Assembly: GCF_001074565.1 (NCBI RefSeq)
Contig: NZ_JUQX01000018.1
Location: 1-64,000, forward strand
DNA length: 64,000 nt
Reading direction: 5' to 3'
Source: Streptococcus pseudopneumoniae
Lineage (GTDB): Bacteria; Bacillota; Bacilli; Lactobacillales; Streptococcaceae
Within the stretch, counting starts at the first letter, position 1; every line of letters starts with the position of its first letter. The position numbers and the translations under genes are program-made. The notes under the pieces are model-generated. The model was not told the DNA's origin and did not search any database. It saw nothing but the letters and a program-made list of their open reading frames with translations. Of the stretch, positions 17,450 to 28,498 are shown piece by piece.

Positions 17450-18621
17450 TATTTTTCAACCTTGCTATAACGACGTTGGTGGTCGAGAATTTCAACCAAG
17501 GCATAGTCTTGATTTTCAAAACCTGCAAACTGGGCTGAACCAGATTCATCCAACTCTACCTCTTCGAAGAAGACTTTTTCATAGTCTTCAACAGACAATG
17601 CTGTACGTTGCTTGAGTTTGCTCAAGCGATCCTTATCAAGGTAAGTTTCATAACCTTCTACCAGTTCTCCACTAAAGAACTCTGAAACCGCTCCACTTCC
17701 GTAACTGTAGAGGACAATTTTATCTCCAGCCTTCAAATTTTCTGCATTTTCCAAAAGGGAGAGAAGCCCAAGGAAGAGGGAACCTGTGTAGATATTCCCA
17801 ATCATCTGACTGTAGAGAATGGACTTATCAAAGTTTTCTTGCAGACTATCCTTTTTTTCCTGAGACAAAGTCTTATCCATCATCTTGCGCAAGCCTTTTA
17901 GGGCCAACTTAGGATAAGGTAAGTGGAAGCAGATGGCCGAAAAATCATTCATAGTCCAATCATAACGTTTCTTGTATTCATCCCAAGTCGTCGTAAGACT
18001 GTCAAGATATTGCTGAGTTGAGTATAAGCCGTTTACATAAGGAGTGGTTGAATAGTTTGGGCGCCAGAAATCCATAATATCACGCGTTTGGGCAACATTA
18101 TCATTGTTAAAGGCCATGGTACGCGGATTTTGCGTAATCAACATCGCCACACTCCCAGCTCCCTGAGTTGGTTCACCTGGAGCCGCTACACCATACTTGG
18201 CAATATCGCTAGCGATGACCAAGACCTTGGACTTTGGAGAATTTTCCACATGCAACTTGGCATAATGGAGGGCAGCTGTTGCTCCGTAACAAGCTTCTTT
18301 GATTTCAAAACTGCGAGCGAACGGCTGGATACCTAATAGACCGTGAACAAAGACCGCTGCTGCCTTACTCTGGTCAATTCCTGACTCGGTCGCCACGATG
18401 ACCATATCGATTTCTTCTTTTTCTTTATCTGTGAGGATAGAGTTGCTTGCACTGGCAGCTAAGGTGACAACATCCTCAGTCAATGGTGCAATGCTAATTT
18501 CGTTTAACAAGAGTCCCTTGCTAAATTTTTCGGGGTCAACTCCTCTTGCTTCTGCCAGGTCTTGTAATTTCAAGACATATTGACTGGTCGCAAAACCAAT
18601 CTTATCAATACCGATTGTCAT
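17449..18621 (-). CDS. mvaS: Hydroxymethylglutaryl-CoA synthase
   Basis: A 390-residue HMG-CoA synthase starting at MTIGIDKIGF. I chose ATG 18621 because AGAGG lies 6 nt before it; the frame could extend eight codons upstream but without a ribosome site. The catalytic Glu lies in IVATESGID, the acetyl-accepting Cys in EIKEACYGATAAL and the His in ICFHLPYPK. It condenses acetyl-CoA with acetoacetyl-CoA to feed MvaA directly. The two genes overlap by one base. Confidence 0.95.
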   Translation of the reverse strand: MTIGIDKIGFATSQYVLKLQDLAEARGVDPEKFSKGLLLNEISIAPLTEDVVTLAASASNSILTDKEKEEIDMVIVATESGIDQSKAAAVFVHGLLGIQPFARSFEIKEACYGATAALHYAKLHVENSPKSKVLVIASDIAKYGVAAPGEPTQGAGSVAMLITQNPRTMAFNNDNVAQTRDIMDFWRPNYSTTPYVNGLYSTQQYLDSLTTTWDEYKKRYDWTMNDFSAICFHLPYPKLALKGLRKMMDKTLSQEKKDSLQENFDKSILYSQMIGNIYTGSLFLGLLSLLENAENLKAGDKIVLYSYGSGAVSEFFSGELVEGYETYLDKDRLSKLKQRTALSVEDYEKVFFEEVELDESGSAQFAGFENQDYALVEILDHQRRYSKVEK

Positions 18622-18694
18622 ATTTACCTCTGTTTTTTCATTCATTGTAAAAAATCGTTCTATTCTATTTTATCACAAATAGGAACAAATGAGA

Positions 18695-18726
18695 GAAAAA
18701 AGACCTGATTCAACAAATCAAGTCTT
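18695..18726 (-). terminator. Terminator downstream of the thrE-type pair
   Basis: Minus-strand stem AAGACTTGATT / AATCAGGTCTT (18716-18726 with 18700-18710, one G-U pair, loop TGTTG) followed by a T run. It separates the exporter genes from mvaS. Confidence 0.75.
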
Positions 18727-18739
18727 TGCTTTGACAGCA

Positions 18740-19195
18740 TTAGGAGGATATGCCTCGCTGTTTTCGGATATAGTAATAAAGCTTCAGAATCACTGTTCCA
18801 CTGGCCATCCCGATGGAAATGACCAGAGCCAACATAACTACTAGTGTTGCACTGGTAAGGGCATGACTGTAATCGCCTGTCACAAAGAAGGCTGTCGTTC
18901 GATAGGATAGATAACCGGGCACCAAGGGGGCAAGAATGGCCAAGACAAAGACCACTGCTGGCGTCTTATAGACAATACTTAAAATTTGGCTGATACAAGA
19001 ACCAACCACCGCTGCAATAAAGGTCGCAACAATAACATTGGTTGGTTCTTTGAGCACGAGGTAGAGGAGCCAGACACCCATTCCCAGAACACCACCAGGT
19101 AGGAGCATGGAGCGCTGAACATTTAGTACGATTAGAAAGGTGATAATGGCGAGTAAACTCGCCACTGCTTGGAGTAAAATACTTGTTAGAGTCAT
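18740..19195 (-). CDS. ThrE_2-type (DUF3815) subunit of a split threonine/serine exporter
   Basis: A 151-residue, mostly hydrophobic protein with four or five membrane segments (about 8-30, 30-50, 55-75, 80-100, 115-140). It has the LVPGYLSYRTTAFFVTGDY segment typical of the second half of ThrE-like exporters. In ThrE of actinobacteria both halves are fused; in Firmicutes they are often two adjacent genes. It begins one base after the DUF1212 gene and the two almost certainly act as a pair. Substrate (threonine, serine or other small metabolite) is inferred from the family. Confidence 0.8.
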   Translation of the reverse strand: MTLTSILLQAVASLLAIITFLIVLNVQRSMLLPGGVLGMGVWLLYLVLKEPTNVIVATFIAAVVGSCISQILSIVYKTPAVVFVLAILAPLVPGYLSYRTTAFFVTGDYSHALTSATLVVMLALVISIGMASGTVILKLYYYIRKQRGISS

Positions 19196-19196
19196 C

Positions 19197-19955
19197 TTAT
19201 GTCATCAAAACCAGGGCGACGGAGGTGCCGGCCCCTAAAGCGAGGGTAATGAGCAAGGATTCAAACATCTTGCTCATACCAGAGTTGATATGGTTGGTCA
19301 TGATATCCCGAACTGCATTTGTCAGAGCAATCCCTGGAACAAAAGGCATGACGGCTCCCGCTATGATCAAGTCTGCCGTCGAAGGAAATCCTGTATAGCG
19401 GGCCCAGAACTGGGCAATCAATCCAAAAACAAAGGCACCCGCAAAGGCGGTTACAAAAGGAATGCGGACAAACTTCTCTACATAGAGAGAAAAAGCAAAA
19501 CCAAGTAAAGTCGCAATGGCTGCACCAAAAGCATCATAGGTATTCCCCCCGAACATAATCGAGAAAAAAGGGGCACTGAGAGTTGCTGCAATAGTCACTT
19601 GGAACTTGGTATAAGGAAGAGCTTGATTTCTGATTTCCTTTAGCCTTTCAAAAGCCGTAGAGAGATCAATCTGCCCTCCGACAAGCTCCCGTGATACTTG
19701 GTTCACATCGCAGACTTTTTCGATGTTGTAGGAGGAAGAAGTTACTCGTTTCATACGAGAAATATTGGTATTCTCAATAGAAAAGAAAATAGCTGCTGGC
19801 ATGGCAAGAACGTTGCAATCCACTATTCCCTGTGAATGAGCGATACGGATCATGGTGTCCTCCACCCGATAAATCTCCGAACCGCTTTTTAAGAGAATAG
19901 TTCCAGCTAGCATAATCACATCAATGACGGCATTCAACTCTCTCGATTCGTCCAT
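19197..19955 (-). CDS. ThrE-family (DUF1212) subunit of a split threonine/serine exporter
   Basis: A 252-residue protein. A soluble N-terminal part contains the family's conserved GSEIYRVEDTMIRI (about residues 25-38) and AIFFSIE segments. It is followed by five or so membrane helices (about 120-245) with VPGIALTNAVRDIM. This is the DUF1212 half of ThrE-like amino acid exporters. It is followed at one base by the DUF3815 half. The pair ends in a clear terminator. No regulator is visible nearby. Confidence 0.82.
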   Translation of the reverse strand: MDESRELNAVIDVIMLAGTILLKSGSEIYRVEDTMIRIAHSQGIVDCNVLAMPAAIFFSIENTNISRMKRVTSSSYNIEKVCDVNQVSRELVGGQIDLSTAFERLKEIRNQALPYTKFQVTIAATLSAPFFSIMFGGNTYDAFGAAIATLLGFAFSLYVEKFVRIPFVTAFAGAFVFGLIAQFWARYTGFPSTADLIIAGAVMPFVPGIALTNAVRDIMTNHINSGMSKMFESLLITLALGAGTSVALVLMT

Positions 19956-20001
19956 TTTCTCCTCCTTTTCTGCTTCCTATATTTTATCACAAAAATCAAT
20001 G

Positions 20002-20036
20002 AAAAAAAATCTTTGTCATGAAATCATGACAAAGAT
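20002..20036 (-). terminator. Terminator downstream of stkP
   Basis: Minus-strand 11-bp stem ATCTTTGTCAT / ATGACAAAGAT (20026-20036 with 20009-20019) followed by eight T (20002-20009). Confidence 0.9.
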
Positions 20037-20040
20037 TCGT

Positions 20041-21930
20041 TTAATCTCGAGAACTTTCACGGGTTCCTTCACTATTTGATTGACTAGTTGAAGGAGTGTT
20101 TCCTTGTTGGTTCCCCTGATTTGGAGTTGTAGAAGAACCTTGGTTTCCACGTTGGGCAGGATTAGAAGATGAAGTTGATGGTGGTGTTTTTGGTTTGTAG
20201 ATGGAAAGTTTGATACGCGTACTTGCGAGATCAACCAGCTCTCCTGCTCTTGGCGTTTGACTGACAACAGTTCCTTCTGCCGTTCCTTCAGGAGCAGTCG
20301 ATACTTCTACAACCTCAATATTTGCTTCCTTCACACCGACAATCTGAGTCAAGTTATTCTTTGTAAATTCGAGACTTGAACCGATGTAGTTCGGCATGCT
20401 GACACTAGTCACCTTCTTAGCTACTGTTAAGGTAATCGTAGTGGCTTTTGAGAGATCATAAGTCGAACCCGATGCAGGGGTCTGTCTGAGGACGGTTCCA
20501 GGTTCGCTTTCATTGGATTCTTCCTCTTCCATCTTGATTAGATTTTCAGGAACCTTCTTCTCCTTGAGTTCAGCTACAACTTCCGTATACTTGCGTCCAA
20601 CGTAATTGCTCAATTGGAAGGATTGCTTCCCAGAAGAAACGATCAAATTGACCTTGGTTCCTTCTTTTCGGCCGCTACCAGCTTCTGGATCCGTTCGAAT
20701 AACTCGTCCTTCTGCTACTGTATCGCTGGCCTCTGACTTTTCTTCACCGGCTTCAAACTTGGATTTTTTAAGAGCTTCCTTAGCCTCTGCAACGGTTTGT
20801 CCAGCTACGTTAGGAATAGCAATCGTTGCTGGTGTTCTTGACAAAATCCAGACCAAAGAGGCTGCAACCAATAGAAGACTGGCCAAAAGAATCATATAGC
20901 GAGCCTTAAACTTCCGTTTCTTGGCTGGCTTTGGCGCTGGAGCCGGCTCTGCCACTGGTTGAGTTGGTTTCTTTGGCTGAGGGCGTTCTTCTTGCACCGG
21001 AGCTTTAGGAATCGATGTCAGTGTACTTTGTGGAACTTTAGGTAAAGTCTTCGTGTCTGCCTTACTCGCATCGTCAAAGACCAATTTCGGTTCATTCCGA
21101 CGATTATAAGACAAGCTAGTTGACAAGTCCACATACATTTCAGAAACAGACTGATAACGGTCTGATAGCTTCTTAGCAGTTGCCTTGATGACAACATTTT
21201 CCAAAGCCTGAGGGACAGATGGGTTTTCAGCAATGACGGACGGAAGTGGCTTCTGGAAATGCTGGAGGGCAATCGTAACCGCGCTATCTCCATCATAAGG
21301 GATATGTCCCGTCAGCATCTCATAGAAGATAATCCCCATCGCATAGATATCGCTCTGGAAGGTCGCTTTTGAACCACGCGCTTGCTCAGGTGACAAATAA
21401 TGAACCGAACCCAGCATCGAGTTGGTCTGGGTCAGACTCGTCTCTGCAAAGGCCACTGCAATCCCAAAGTCAGTAACTTTAGCAGTTCCATCTGGTGTCA
21501 AGAGGATATTTTGAGGTTTCAAATCTCGGTGAACAATTCCTCTAGCATGAGCTAAACGCATAGCCAAAAGAATCTGTCCCATAATCCGAACCGCCTCTTC
21601 ATTTGAAAGAGGATAGTGTTCTTTGATATAACGCTTGAGGTCAAGTCCTGCTACGTATTCCATAGCTAGGTACTGTTGGCCATCTTCCTCACCGATATCT
21701 GTTATCCGGACGATATGAGGATGGTCCAGATCCGCCATAGCCCTCGCTTCCCGCTGGAAACGTGCCACAGCAATCGGGTCCGTCTGGTAGTTGGTCCTCA
21801 GGACCTTAACTGCCACCTCTTCCCCATCTAGGATCAAATCCTTGGCCAAGTAAACATCTGCCATGCCTCCTCGACCAATCTGCTTGACAATCCGATACCG
21901 CCCGGCAAAAATCTTGCCGATTTGGATCAT
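20041..21930 (-). CDS. stkP: Serine/threonine protein kinase with three PASTA domains (StkP)
   Basis: A 629-residue membrane kinase controlling division and cell-wall synthesis. The cytoplasmic kinase has GRGGMADV (19-26), K42, HRDLKPQN (D136), DFG (154-156) and a Thr-rich activation loop. A Pro-rich juxtamembrane stretch (about 310-338) and one membrane helix (about 345-363) lead to extracellular PASTA domains at about 368-433, 436-505 and 508-578. Then comes a low-complexity Ser/Thr/Gln/Asn tail of about 50 residues. Pneumococcal StkP, as I recall, has 659 residues and four PASTA repeats; one middle repeat is missing here and the tail is extra. The gene overlaps phpP by 4 bp. Confidence 0.95.
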   Translation of the reverse strand: MIQIGKIFAGRYRIVKQIGRGGMADVYLAKDLILDGEEVAVKVLRTNYQTDPIAVARFQREARAMADLDHPHIVRITDIGEEDGQQYLAMEYVAGLDLKRYIKEHYPLSNEEAVRIMGQILLAMRLAHARGIVHRDLKPQNILLTPDGTAKVTDFGIAVAFAETSLTQTNSMLGSVHYLSPEQARGSKATFQSDIYAMGIIFYEMLTGHIPYDGDSAVTIALQHFQKPLPSVIAENPSVPQALENVVIKATAKKLSDRYQSVSEMYVDLSTSLSYNRRNEPKLVFDDASKADTKTLPKVPQSTLTSIPKAPVQEERPQPKKPTQPVAEPAPAPKPAKKRKFKARYMILLASLLLVAASLVWILSRTPATIAIPNVAGQTVAEAKEALKKSKFEAGEEKSEASDTVAEGRVIRTDPEAGSGRKEGTKVNLIVSSGKQSFQLSNYVGRKYTEVVAELKEKKVPENLIKMEEEESNESEPGTVLRQTPASGSTYDLSKATTITLTVAKKVTSVSMPNYIGSSLEFTKNNLTQIVGVKEANIEVVEVSTAPEGTAEGTVVSQTPRAGELVDLASTRIKLSIYKPKTPPSTSSSNPAQRGNQGSSTTPNQGNQQGNTPSTSQSNSEGTRESSRD

Positions 21931-22667
21931 TCTGCCGCCTCCTCGTTCATGTAAACAAGGGCAACCGTAATGTTGTCTAAACCTCCTGCATTGTTAGCGA
22001 AACGAATGAGGGTGGCCGCCTTGTCTGCTAGGGAAATATCACTGGTTACAATATCATAAATTTCGCTTGCCGAAATCATATTGGTCAAACCGTCACTATT
22101 GAGCAAGAGATAATCTCCTGACTCCAGTGTAATCATCCCAAAATCAGGCTGGATTTCATCTTTTTGTCCGATAGACTGTGTGATGATATTCTTTTGAGGG
22201 TGAGTTTCTGCCTCTTCTGGAGTCAATTGACCAGCCTTGAGCAATTCATTAACCAAGGAATGGTCACTCGTCAACTGGTGGTATTCTTCTCCACGAATCA
22301 AACCGATACGAGAATCTCCAATGTGAGCATAGATGGCTTGGTTGTCAATAAACGCAACAGCTTCTAGCGTTGTCCCCATGCCTCTGTAGGCTTCGTCCTG
22401 ACCTAGTTGATGAATTTTTTGATTTTCAATCTCCAGGTAGTGGGCAAACCACTCACGAACTTCATTGACTGAGTTAATTTGGGTATCCACCCAATCTACA
22501 CCGAGGTCTGTTACCGCCATCTCACTAGCGATATTTCCTGCACGGTGTCCTCCCATCCCGTCAGCCAAGATGATCATAGTGCGTCCTGCTCGGTTGACAA
22601 AGTGATTGACATAGTCCTGATTATTTGTCCGTTTCTGACCAACATCTGTTAATAATGCTATTTCCAT
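21927..22667 (-). CDS. phpP: PP2C-family protein phosphatase (PhpP)
   Basis: A 246-residue PPM/PP2C phosphatase, the cytoplasmic partner that dephosphorylates StkP and its substrates. The metal-binding motifs are visible: [13 protein letters not shown] (about 6-18), [11 protein letters not shown] (about 35-45), [18 protein letters not shown], and [11 protein letters not shown] at the C-terminus. Its stop overlaps the start of stkP (ATGA), giving the stoichiometric kinase-phosphatase expression usual for this pair. Confidence 0.95.
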   Translation of the reverse strand: MEIALLTDVGQKRTNNQDYVNHFVNRAGRTMIILADGMGGHRAGNIASEMAVTDLGVDWVDTQINSVNEVREWFAHYLEIENQKIHQLGQDEAYRGMGTTLEAVAFIDNQAIYAHIGDSRIGLIRGEEYHQLTSDHSLVNELLKAGQLTPEEAETHPQKNIITQSIGQKDEIQPDFGMITLESGDYLLLNSDGLTNMISASEIYDIVTSDISLADKAATLIRFANNAGGLDNITVALVYMNEEAAE

Positions 22668-22682
22668 TGTGTCAGTTCCTTC

Positions 22683-23999
22683 CTATTCTGATATCTTGCG
22701 AAATTGGCTAATAAAGAATCCATCACTTCCATGCAATTCAGGAGTAATCAGGATGCAGCCATCTTTCAGGATATCTTTACATTCGTGTTCTAGTTTAACC
22801 TGCTCGAACTCGGGATGACTTTCTAAAAATGCCTCAACGACTTGAAAGTTCTCCTCAGAGACAATAGTACAGGTACTATACGTTATTATACCACCTTTTC
22901 GTAGTGTTTGACAAACACTACCTAATATTTCCAGCTGAATTTCTTGTAAGGATGTGAAATCTGCTGTTTCTTTATTGTATTTGATATCTGGTTTGCGGCG
23001 CAAGAGACCGATTCCAGAACAAGGGGCATCTACTAAAATCTTATCAAAAGAGTCTTTTTCAAAAAACTCATGCACTTTTCTGGCGTCCAATTTTTGCGTT
23101 TGCACTCGATCCGCCACCCCCAGACGTTGGGCGTTTTCTTGGATCAAGTCCAACTTGTGATCATAAAGATCCAAAGCCGTCACCTTACCAGATGCGAGGT
23201 AAGAAGCCATATGGGCTGTTTTCCCACCCGGAGCCGCACAGGCATCTAGAACCTGCTCATGGCCTTGCAGATCAAGAGTGGGAGCAACCAGTTGACTGGA
23301 CTCGTCTTGGATGGTAATAGCACCCTCTGAAAACAAATCATGACCTGCAAAGTGGCCTTGCTCCTTGACCAGACCAAAAACAGCCAAAGGTGAATCACTC
23401 GCCTCTAACACGGCTTTGATTTCCTCCTTTCGACTCAAGTCGGTCACTCGGATGCTGGCTTTGTTGCGCACCAAGAGGCTTTCAAAAATGGCTTGGGCTC
23501 GCTCTTCACCGTATTCTTCCTTGAGTTTAGACACGAGCCAAACTGGGAGAGAATAGGCAATGGAATCACGCTTGTTTTTGCGTTTGATGCTGTCAACATC
23601 TGGCCAGCCTTCTCGCAAGATACGACGAAGGACGGCGTTGACCAATTTTTCACTACCTTTTTTACGGGCTTTGGCTAGCTCTACCGCTTCATTGACCACA
23701 GCATGGTCAGGCACCTTATCTAGAAAACGGACTTGGTAGACGCTCATGAGAAGAAGAACATAGAGCCAGTTATCTAGCTTGTCTCTGTCTTGAATAAAGT
23801 GGGACAGGTACCATTCCAGAGTCAGTTTGCGGGCTACCGTTCCGTATACAATCTCTGTCACCAAACCCTTGTCTGCTGTTGAGAGTTGACTCCCTTTGAG
23901 GTGTTTATTTAAGGCAATATTTGAATATGCTTGGTTGACAAAAACATCCTCTAACACTGCTAGAGCTAGACTTCTAGCCGTTTCTACTTTAGTCACCAA
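22683..23999 (-). CDS. rsmB: 16S rRNA (cytosine-967-C5)-methyltransferase
   Basis: A 438-residue RsmB (Sun/Fmu). A NusB-like N-terminal RNA-binding domain (about 1-135) precedes a Rossmann methyltransferase domain. That domain has ACAAPGGKT (motif I), VDAPCSG (motif IV) and the catalytic Cys in YSTCTI (motif VI). It methylates C967 of 16S rRNA. The gene overlaps fmt by 11 bp and is followed 15 bp later by phpP, within the gmk-to-stkP gene run. Confidence 0.95.
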   Translation of the reverse strand: MVTKVETARSLALAVLEDVFVNQAYSNIALNKHLKGSQLSTADKGLVTEIVYGTVARKLTLEWYLSHFIQDRDKLDNWLYVLLLMSVYQVRFLDKVPDHAVVNEAVELAKARKKGSEKLVNAVLRRILREGWPDVDSIKRKNKRDSIAYSLPVWLVSKLKEEYGEERAQAIFESLLVRNKASIRVTDLSRKEEIKAVLEASDSPLAVFGLVKEQGHFAGHDLFSEGAITIQDESSQLVAPTLDLQGHEQVLDACAAPGGKTAHMASYLASGKVTALDLYDHKLDLIQENAQRLGVADRVQTQKLDARKVHEFFEKDSFDKILVDAPCSGIGLLRRKPDIKYNKETADFTSLQEIQLEILGSVCQTLRKGGIITYSTCTIVSEENFQVVEAFLESHPEFEQVKLEHECKDILKDGCILITPELHGSDGFFISQFRKISE

Positions 24000-24924
24000 A
24001 TCGTTCTCCTACAGTCAATGTCCGTCCCACTCCGTTGAGGAAGGAAGCAATGTCCATCTTAGGCTTACCTGCTGGCTGCACTTGCTTGAGAGATAAAGCT
24101 CCTTCAGCCGTTGCAACGATTAATTCCTTTTTACCAATAGAGAGGATCTCCCCTGGATTTCCCTGACCTTCTACTGGTAGGGCTTCATAAATCTTAAAGC
24201 GATCTCCCTTAAGGAAAGTATGGGCAACAGGCCAAGGATTCATCCCACGGATTTGGTTGAAGAGTTGACGGTTGATTTTAGTCCAATCGAGTTTCTCTTC
24301 TTCTGGCTTAATATTTGGCGAGAAAGTGACTTGACTAGGATCTTGTGGTTCAGGTTTGATCTCCCCAGCAATATAGGCAGGTAGAGTATCCAAAAGCAAA
24401 TCACGACCTACAATCGCTAATTTCTCAAATAAGGTACCGACATTGTCCTCATCTGTAATAGGAATACTACGGCGGGAAATCATGTCTCCTGCATCCATTT
24501 CTTTAACCATTTCCATAATGGTCACACCAGCTTCCTCATCCCCTTGAATCAGGGCATAATGAATGGGAGCTCCACCACGGTGTTTGGGAAGAAGGGAAGC
24601 GTGAACATTGACCGCAAAGTCCATGCTATCAAGAAGTTTGCTTGGGAGAAACTGCCCAAAAGCAGCGGTCACAATCCCATCCGCTCCTAGATTCATAATA
24701 GCTTCCAGCTCTGGGCTCCCAGATAATTTTTCTGGTTGGTAGATAGGAAGACCTGCTTCTTTGGCAGCTTGCTTGACTGGGGTTTCTTGGATCACTTTTT
24801 TACGGCCAACAGCGCGGTCTGGCTGGGTCACAACAGCTAGAATCTCGTAACGGTCGTCTGATATCAACCCCTTCAAAACTGTCGCTGAAAAATCGGGAGT
24901 TCCCATAAAGATTAATTTTGTCAT
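23989..24924 (-). CDS. fmt: Methionyl-tRNA formyltransferase
   Basis: A 311-residue Fmt. The N-terminal formyl-transfer domain has GTPDFSA near the start and the catalytic Asn-His pair in [16 protein letters not shown]. The Asp lies in EMDAGDMI. The C-terminal OB-like domain begins near residue 205. It formylates initiator Met-tRNA. It sits 12 bp after priA and overlaps rsmB, in the common priA-fmt-rsmB order of Firmicutes. Confidence 0.96.
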   Translation of the reverse strand: MTKLIFMGTPDFSATVLKGLISDDRYEILAVVTQPDRAVGRKKVIQETPVKQAAKEAGLPIYQPEKLSGSPELEAIMNLGADGIVTAAFGQFLPSKLLDSMDFAVNVHASLLPKHRGGAPIHYALIQGDEEAGVTIMEMVKEMDAGDMISRRSIPITDEDNVGTLFEKLAIVGRDLLLDTLPAYIAGEIKPEPQDPSQVTFSPNIKPEEEKLDWTKINRQLFNQIRGMNPWPVAHTFLKGDRFKIYEALPVEGQGNPGEILSIGKKELIVATAEGALSLKQVQPAGKPKMDIASFLNGVGRTLTVGERFGD

Positions 24925-24936
24925 TTCTTCTCCTTC

Positions 24937-27333
24937 TTATAAAAATTGCTGCGGCTCATGGTCAATACTGAGACGAAGCTCGCTATTTTCCCGTTCTTGA
25001 GTCAAGGCCAAAACTCGATTGAGAGTTGGACCCAGCTCATCTTCTAAACGGTATTTAATCAAAATCTGGTAATGATAAAGGTTGTGGGTACGGGCAATGG
25101 GTTTTGGTGTTGGTCCAAGGATTCTACTAGTTTCCGATAAACCTGAGCGCAAAATTCCCATAACTTCATAGGCACGTTTGACAACCTCTTCTTCTTTCTT
25201 GTGAGAGAGGGTAATTCCAATAGTGAAATAATAAGGCGGATAGCCGAGTTGGCGTCTGATACTCATTTCATAGGCATAAAAGCCTTCGTAGTCCTGTTCC
25301 TTTGCAAATCGAATGGCATAGTGCTCCGGATTGTATGACTGAATCAAGACCTGCCCAGCTTTTTCCGCACGACCTGCCCGACCAGCCACCTGAGTTAAGA
25401 GTTGGAAGGTTCTCTCAGAAGAACGAAAATCAGGTAGATTCAAAGCCGTATCCGCATTGAGCACTCCAACCAAAGTCACATTTGGAAAATCCAAGCCCTT
25501 GGCAATCATCTGAGTTCCCAGCAAGATATCTGCTTCGCCTTGACCAAACTGGTCAAGAAGAGCTTGGTGACTGCCTTTCTTGCGAGTCGTATCCACATCC
25601 ATCCGTAGAATGCGGGCCTGAGGAAAGAGTTCTGCCAGCTCATCGTAGGCTTTCTGAGTCCCTGTACCGTAGTAGCGAATGCTGCGACTCTGACAGTTAG
25701 GACAGACATGAGGAATTCCTTTCGAAAAGCCACAGTAATGGCAGTTCATGGTCTTGGTATCCATGTGGAGAGTCAGAGAAATATCACAGTTGGGACAGCT
25801 ATCTACCGTTCCACACTCCCGACACATAACAAAGCTAGAATAACCCCGACGATTGAGCATAAGGACTACCTGCTCTTTTTTATCCAAACGGTCTTGGATG
25901 GCTTCTAGTAAAGGGGGCGTAAAGTTTGACGTCTCATTCTGCCCGATATAGTCACGAAAGTCAATCACTTGAACCTCGGGTATCGTAGCCAAAGGATTGG
26001 CCCGTTGGGTCAGACGTAAGTGTTGATAGACCCCTTTTCCAGCACGCGCACGGCTCTCTAAGCTCGGTGTCGCCGAACCAAGGACCAGGGCCGCTTGATT
26101 GTACTGGGCCCGTAGAATGGCGACCTCTCTGGCATGATAACGGGGATTGCTGTCTTGCTTGTAACTGGCTTCATGCTCTTCATCGATGATGATGACACCT
26201 AGATTTTTCAGCGGAGCAAAGATTGCTGATCGAGCGCCAACGACAACTTGAGCATCTCCACGCTCGACCTTGCGCCATTCGTCGTACTTTTCACCATTGG
26301 ACAGGCCTGAGTGAAGAATGGCCACTTCCTCGCCGAAACGAGCAATAAAACGCTCCGTCATTTGTGGCGTCAGAGAAATCTCAGGTACCAGTAAAATAGC
26401 CGTCTTACCCTTATCCAAGGCTCCTTGGATAATCTGCAAGTACACCTCAGTTTTCCCACTTCCTGTAATCCCTTGAAGGAGAAATGGAGGCTGTTGACTG
26501 CCAATAGCACTGACAACGGCATCACGCGCCTGTCTTTGCTCTGGGTTCAGCTCCAAAGGTCTACTTGCTTCAATGCCTTCAAAATAAACAGCTGAGCGTT
26601 GCACTTCCTTTTGGACTATGGACACAGCACCTTGTTCCACAAAGAAATTGACTTGTTCGCGTGAGTAGGATTCTAACAAACTAGCCAGAGGAGCACTTTC
26701 AGGATGAGACAGCAAATAGTCTCTCAGCTCTGCCTTTTTCTTAGCACGCGTAGAAATCTCAATCTGCTCTAGTCTATTAGCATCAACCTCATACCAAGAC
26801 TGAGTCTTGACTTTCTTTTGATCGACTGCCTGGTATTCTAAGCGGAGCAGACCTTTTCTGGTCAAGCGCATCATTTCTGCCTGCTTGGCTAAATCTAGAG
26901 ATGAAAAGGCTAGCGAATCTCCTGAACCGAACAAGCGCTCTCGGTCTGCCTGGCTCAGACCTCCCAGAGGATAGAGAATCTTATCATAGCTGGAGTTTAA
27001 AAATCCCGGCAACATGGCTTTTAGGATGGAGATTTTGTAAGAAAAGACAGACTTGCGTAACTCCTCTGCCAACCAGAGTTGCTCCTGGGTCAAGACTGGA
27101 GAAAAGTCTAGGACTTCTGCAATCTCTTTCAAGTCCTGATCTGTCACTTCTTCATCCGACTGGGACTCCAAGCCCAACACAATTCCTTGGATCAAACGAT
27201 TGCCCTTACCGAAGGGGACATGGACCCGCATACCGACTTCCAGCATGTCTATAAATTCCTCAGGGACCTTGTAACTGTAGGGCTGGTCCGTCTGCATCAG
27301 GGGAACATCCACTATAATTTTTGCGATAGCCAT
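24937..27333 (-). CDS. priA: Primosomal replication restart helicase PriA
   Basis: A 798-residue PriA that reloads the replisome at stalled forks. The N-terminal DNA-binding domain (about 1-105) is followed by a superfamily 2 helicase with GITGSGKT (Walker A), IIDEEHEASYK (DEEH), GSATPSLES, and the C-terminal motifs GTQMIAKGLDFP and QVAGRAGR. The cysteine zinc-binding region (CRECGTVDSCPNC ... CHYCG ... CPNC) is complete. It lies between rpoZ and fmt. Confidence 0.97.
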   Translation of the reverse strand: MAIAKIIVDVPLMQTDQPYSYKVPEEFIDMLEVGMRVHVPFGKGNRLIQGIVLGLESQSDEEVTDQDLKEIAEVLDFSPVLTQEQLWLAEELRKSVFSYKISILKAMLPGFLNSSYDKILYPLGGLSQADRERLFGSGDSLAFSSLDLAKQAEMMRLTRKGLLRLEYQAVDQKKVKTQSWYEVDANRLEQIEISTRAKKKAELRDYLLSHPESAPLASLLESYSREQVNFFVEQGAVSIVQKEVQRSAVYFEGIEASRPLELNPEQRQARDAVVSAIGSQQPPFLLQGITGSGKTEVYLQIIQGALDKGKTAILLVPEISLTPQMTERFIARFGEEVAILHSGLSNGEKYDEWRKVERGDAQVVVGARSAIFAPLKNLGVIIIDEEHEASYKQDSNPRYHAREVAILRAQYNQAALVLGSATPSLESRARAGKGVYQHLRLTQRANPLATIPEVQVIDFRDYIGQNETSNFTPPLLEAIQDRLDKKEQVVLMLNRRGYSSFVMCRECGTVDSCPNCDISLTLHMDTKTMNCHYCGFSKGIPHVCPNCQSRSIRYYGTGTQKAYDELAELFPQARILRMDVDTTRKKGSHQALLDQFGQGEADILLGTQMIAKGLDFPNVTLVGVLNADTALNLPDFRSSERTFQLLTQVAGRAGRAEKAGQVLIQSYNPEHYAIRFAKEQDYEGFYAYEMSIRRQLGYPPYYFTIGITLSHKKEEEVVKRAYEVMGILRSGLSETSRILGPTPKPIARTHNLYHYQILIKYRLEDELGPTLNRVLALTQERENSELRLSIDHEPQQFL

Positions 27334-27370
27334 TTTCTCACCTCCTTCTTGTCAGTAAATTATTGCAATA

Positions 27371-27400
27371 GAAAAAATAAGATTGAGTCCCCCCAACCTT
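27371..27400 (-). terminator. Partial terminator between rpoZ and priA
   Basis: Minus-strand stem AAGGTTG / CAATCTT (27394-27400 with 27379-27385, one G-U pair) followed by A then six T. It would lower rather than abolish read-through from rpoZ into priA. Confidence 0.55.
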
Positions 27401-27713
27401 AAATTTTTTCACCATCTTCTTTTTCTTTAGCGATTTGCTCTTTGATTTTCTTTTCTTCTTCTTCTTTGCGACGTTTTTCTTCTTCGATACGGAGACGAAC
27501 CGCTTCACGTTTTCCTTCTGGATCTGGGTGAATGGTTACATTTCCTGACTCGATTTCTTCCAAAGCGCGAAGAGTTGATTTTTCAGACTTAAATTCTTGA
27601 GTTGCCGGCGCGCCTGCTTCTAGTTCGTGGGCACGCTTTGCTTCCAAGATTACGAGTGAATATTTTGATGGTACCTTGTCTAGCAAGGTATCGATAGAGG
27701 GTTTTAACATCAT
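27399..27713 (-). CDS. rpoZ: RNA polymerase omega subunit
   Basis: A 104-residue omega subunit. It has the characteristic [20 protein letters not shown] start (the polymerase-binding segment), the RAHEL motif and then a long charged C-terminal helix ([16 protein letters not shown]), which is typical for streptococci. Omega helps assemble RNA polymerase. It directly follows gmk, the usual neighbour. Confidence 0.95.
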   Translation of the reverse strand: MMLKPSIDTLLDKVPSKYSLVILEAKRAHELEAGAPATQEFKSEKSTLRALEEIESGNVTIHPDPEGKREAVRLRIEEEKRRKEEEEKKIKEQIAKEKEDGEKI

Positions 27714-27737
27714 TTGCTTGTACCTGTTTCCTATAGT

Positions 27738-28430
<693 letters not shown>

Positions 28431-28462
28431 TTATCCTTCTACAGTCTTTCTATCTAGTGTAA

Positions 28463-28490
28463 CAAAAAAGCAGTAATATTTCAACTGCTC
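28463..28490 (-). terminator. Terminator downstream of rny
   Basis: Minus-strand stem AGCAGT / ACTGCT (28484-28489 with 28469-28474, 9-nt loop) followed by TTTTTTG. It separates rny from the gmk run. Confidence 0.75.
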
Positions 28491-28498
28491 TTTCTTAT

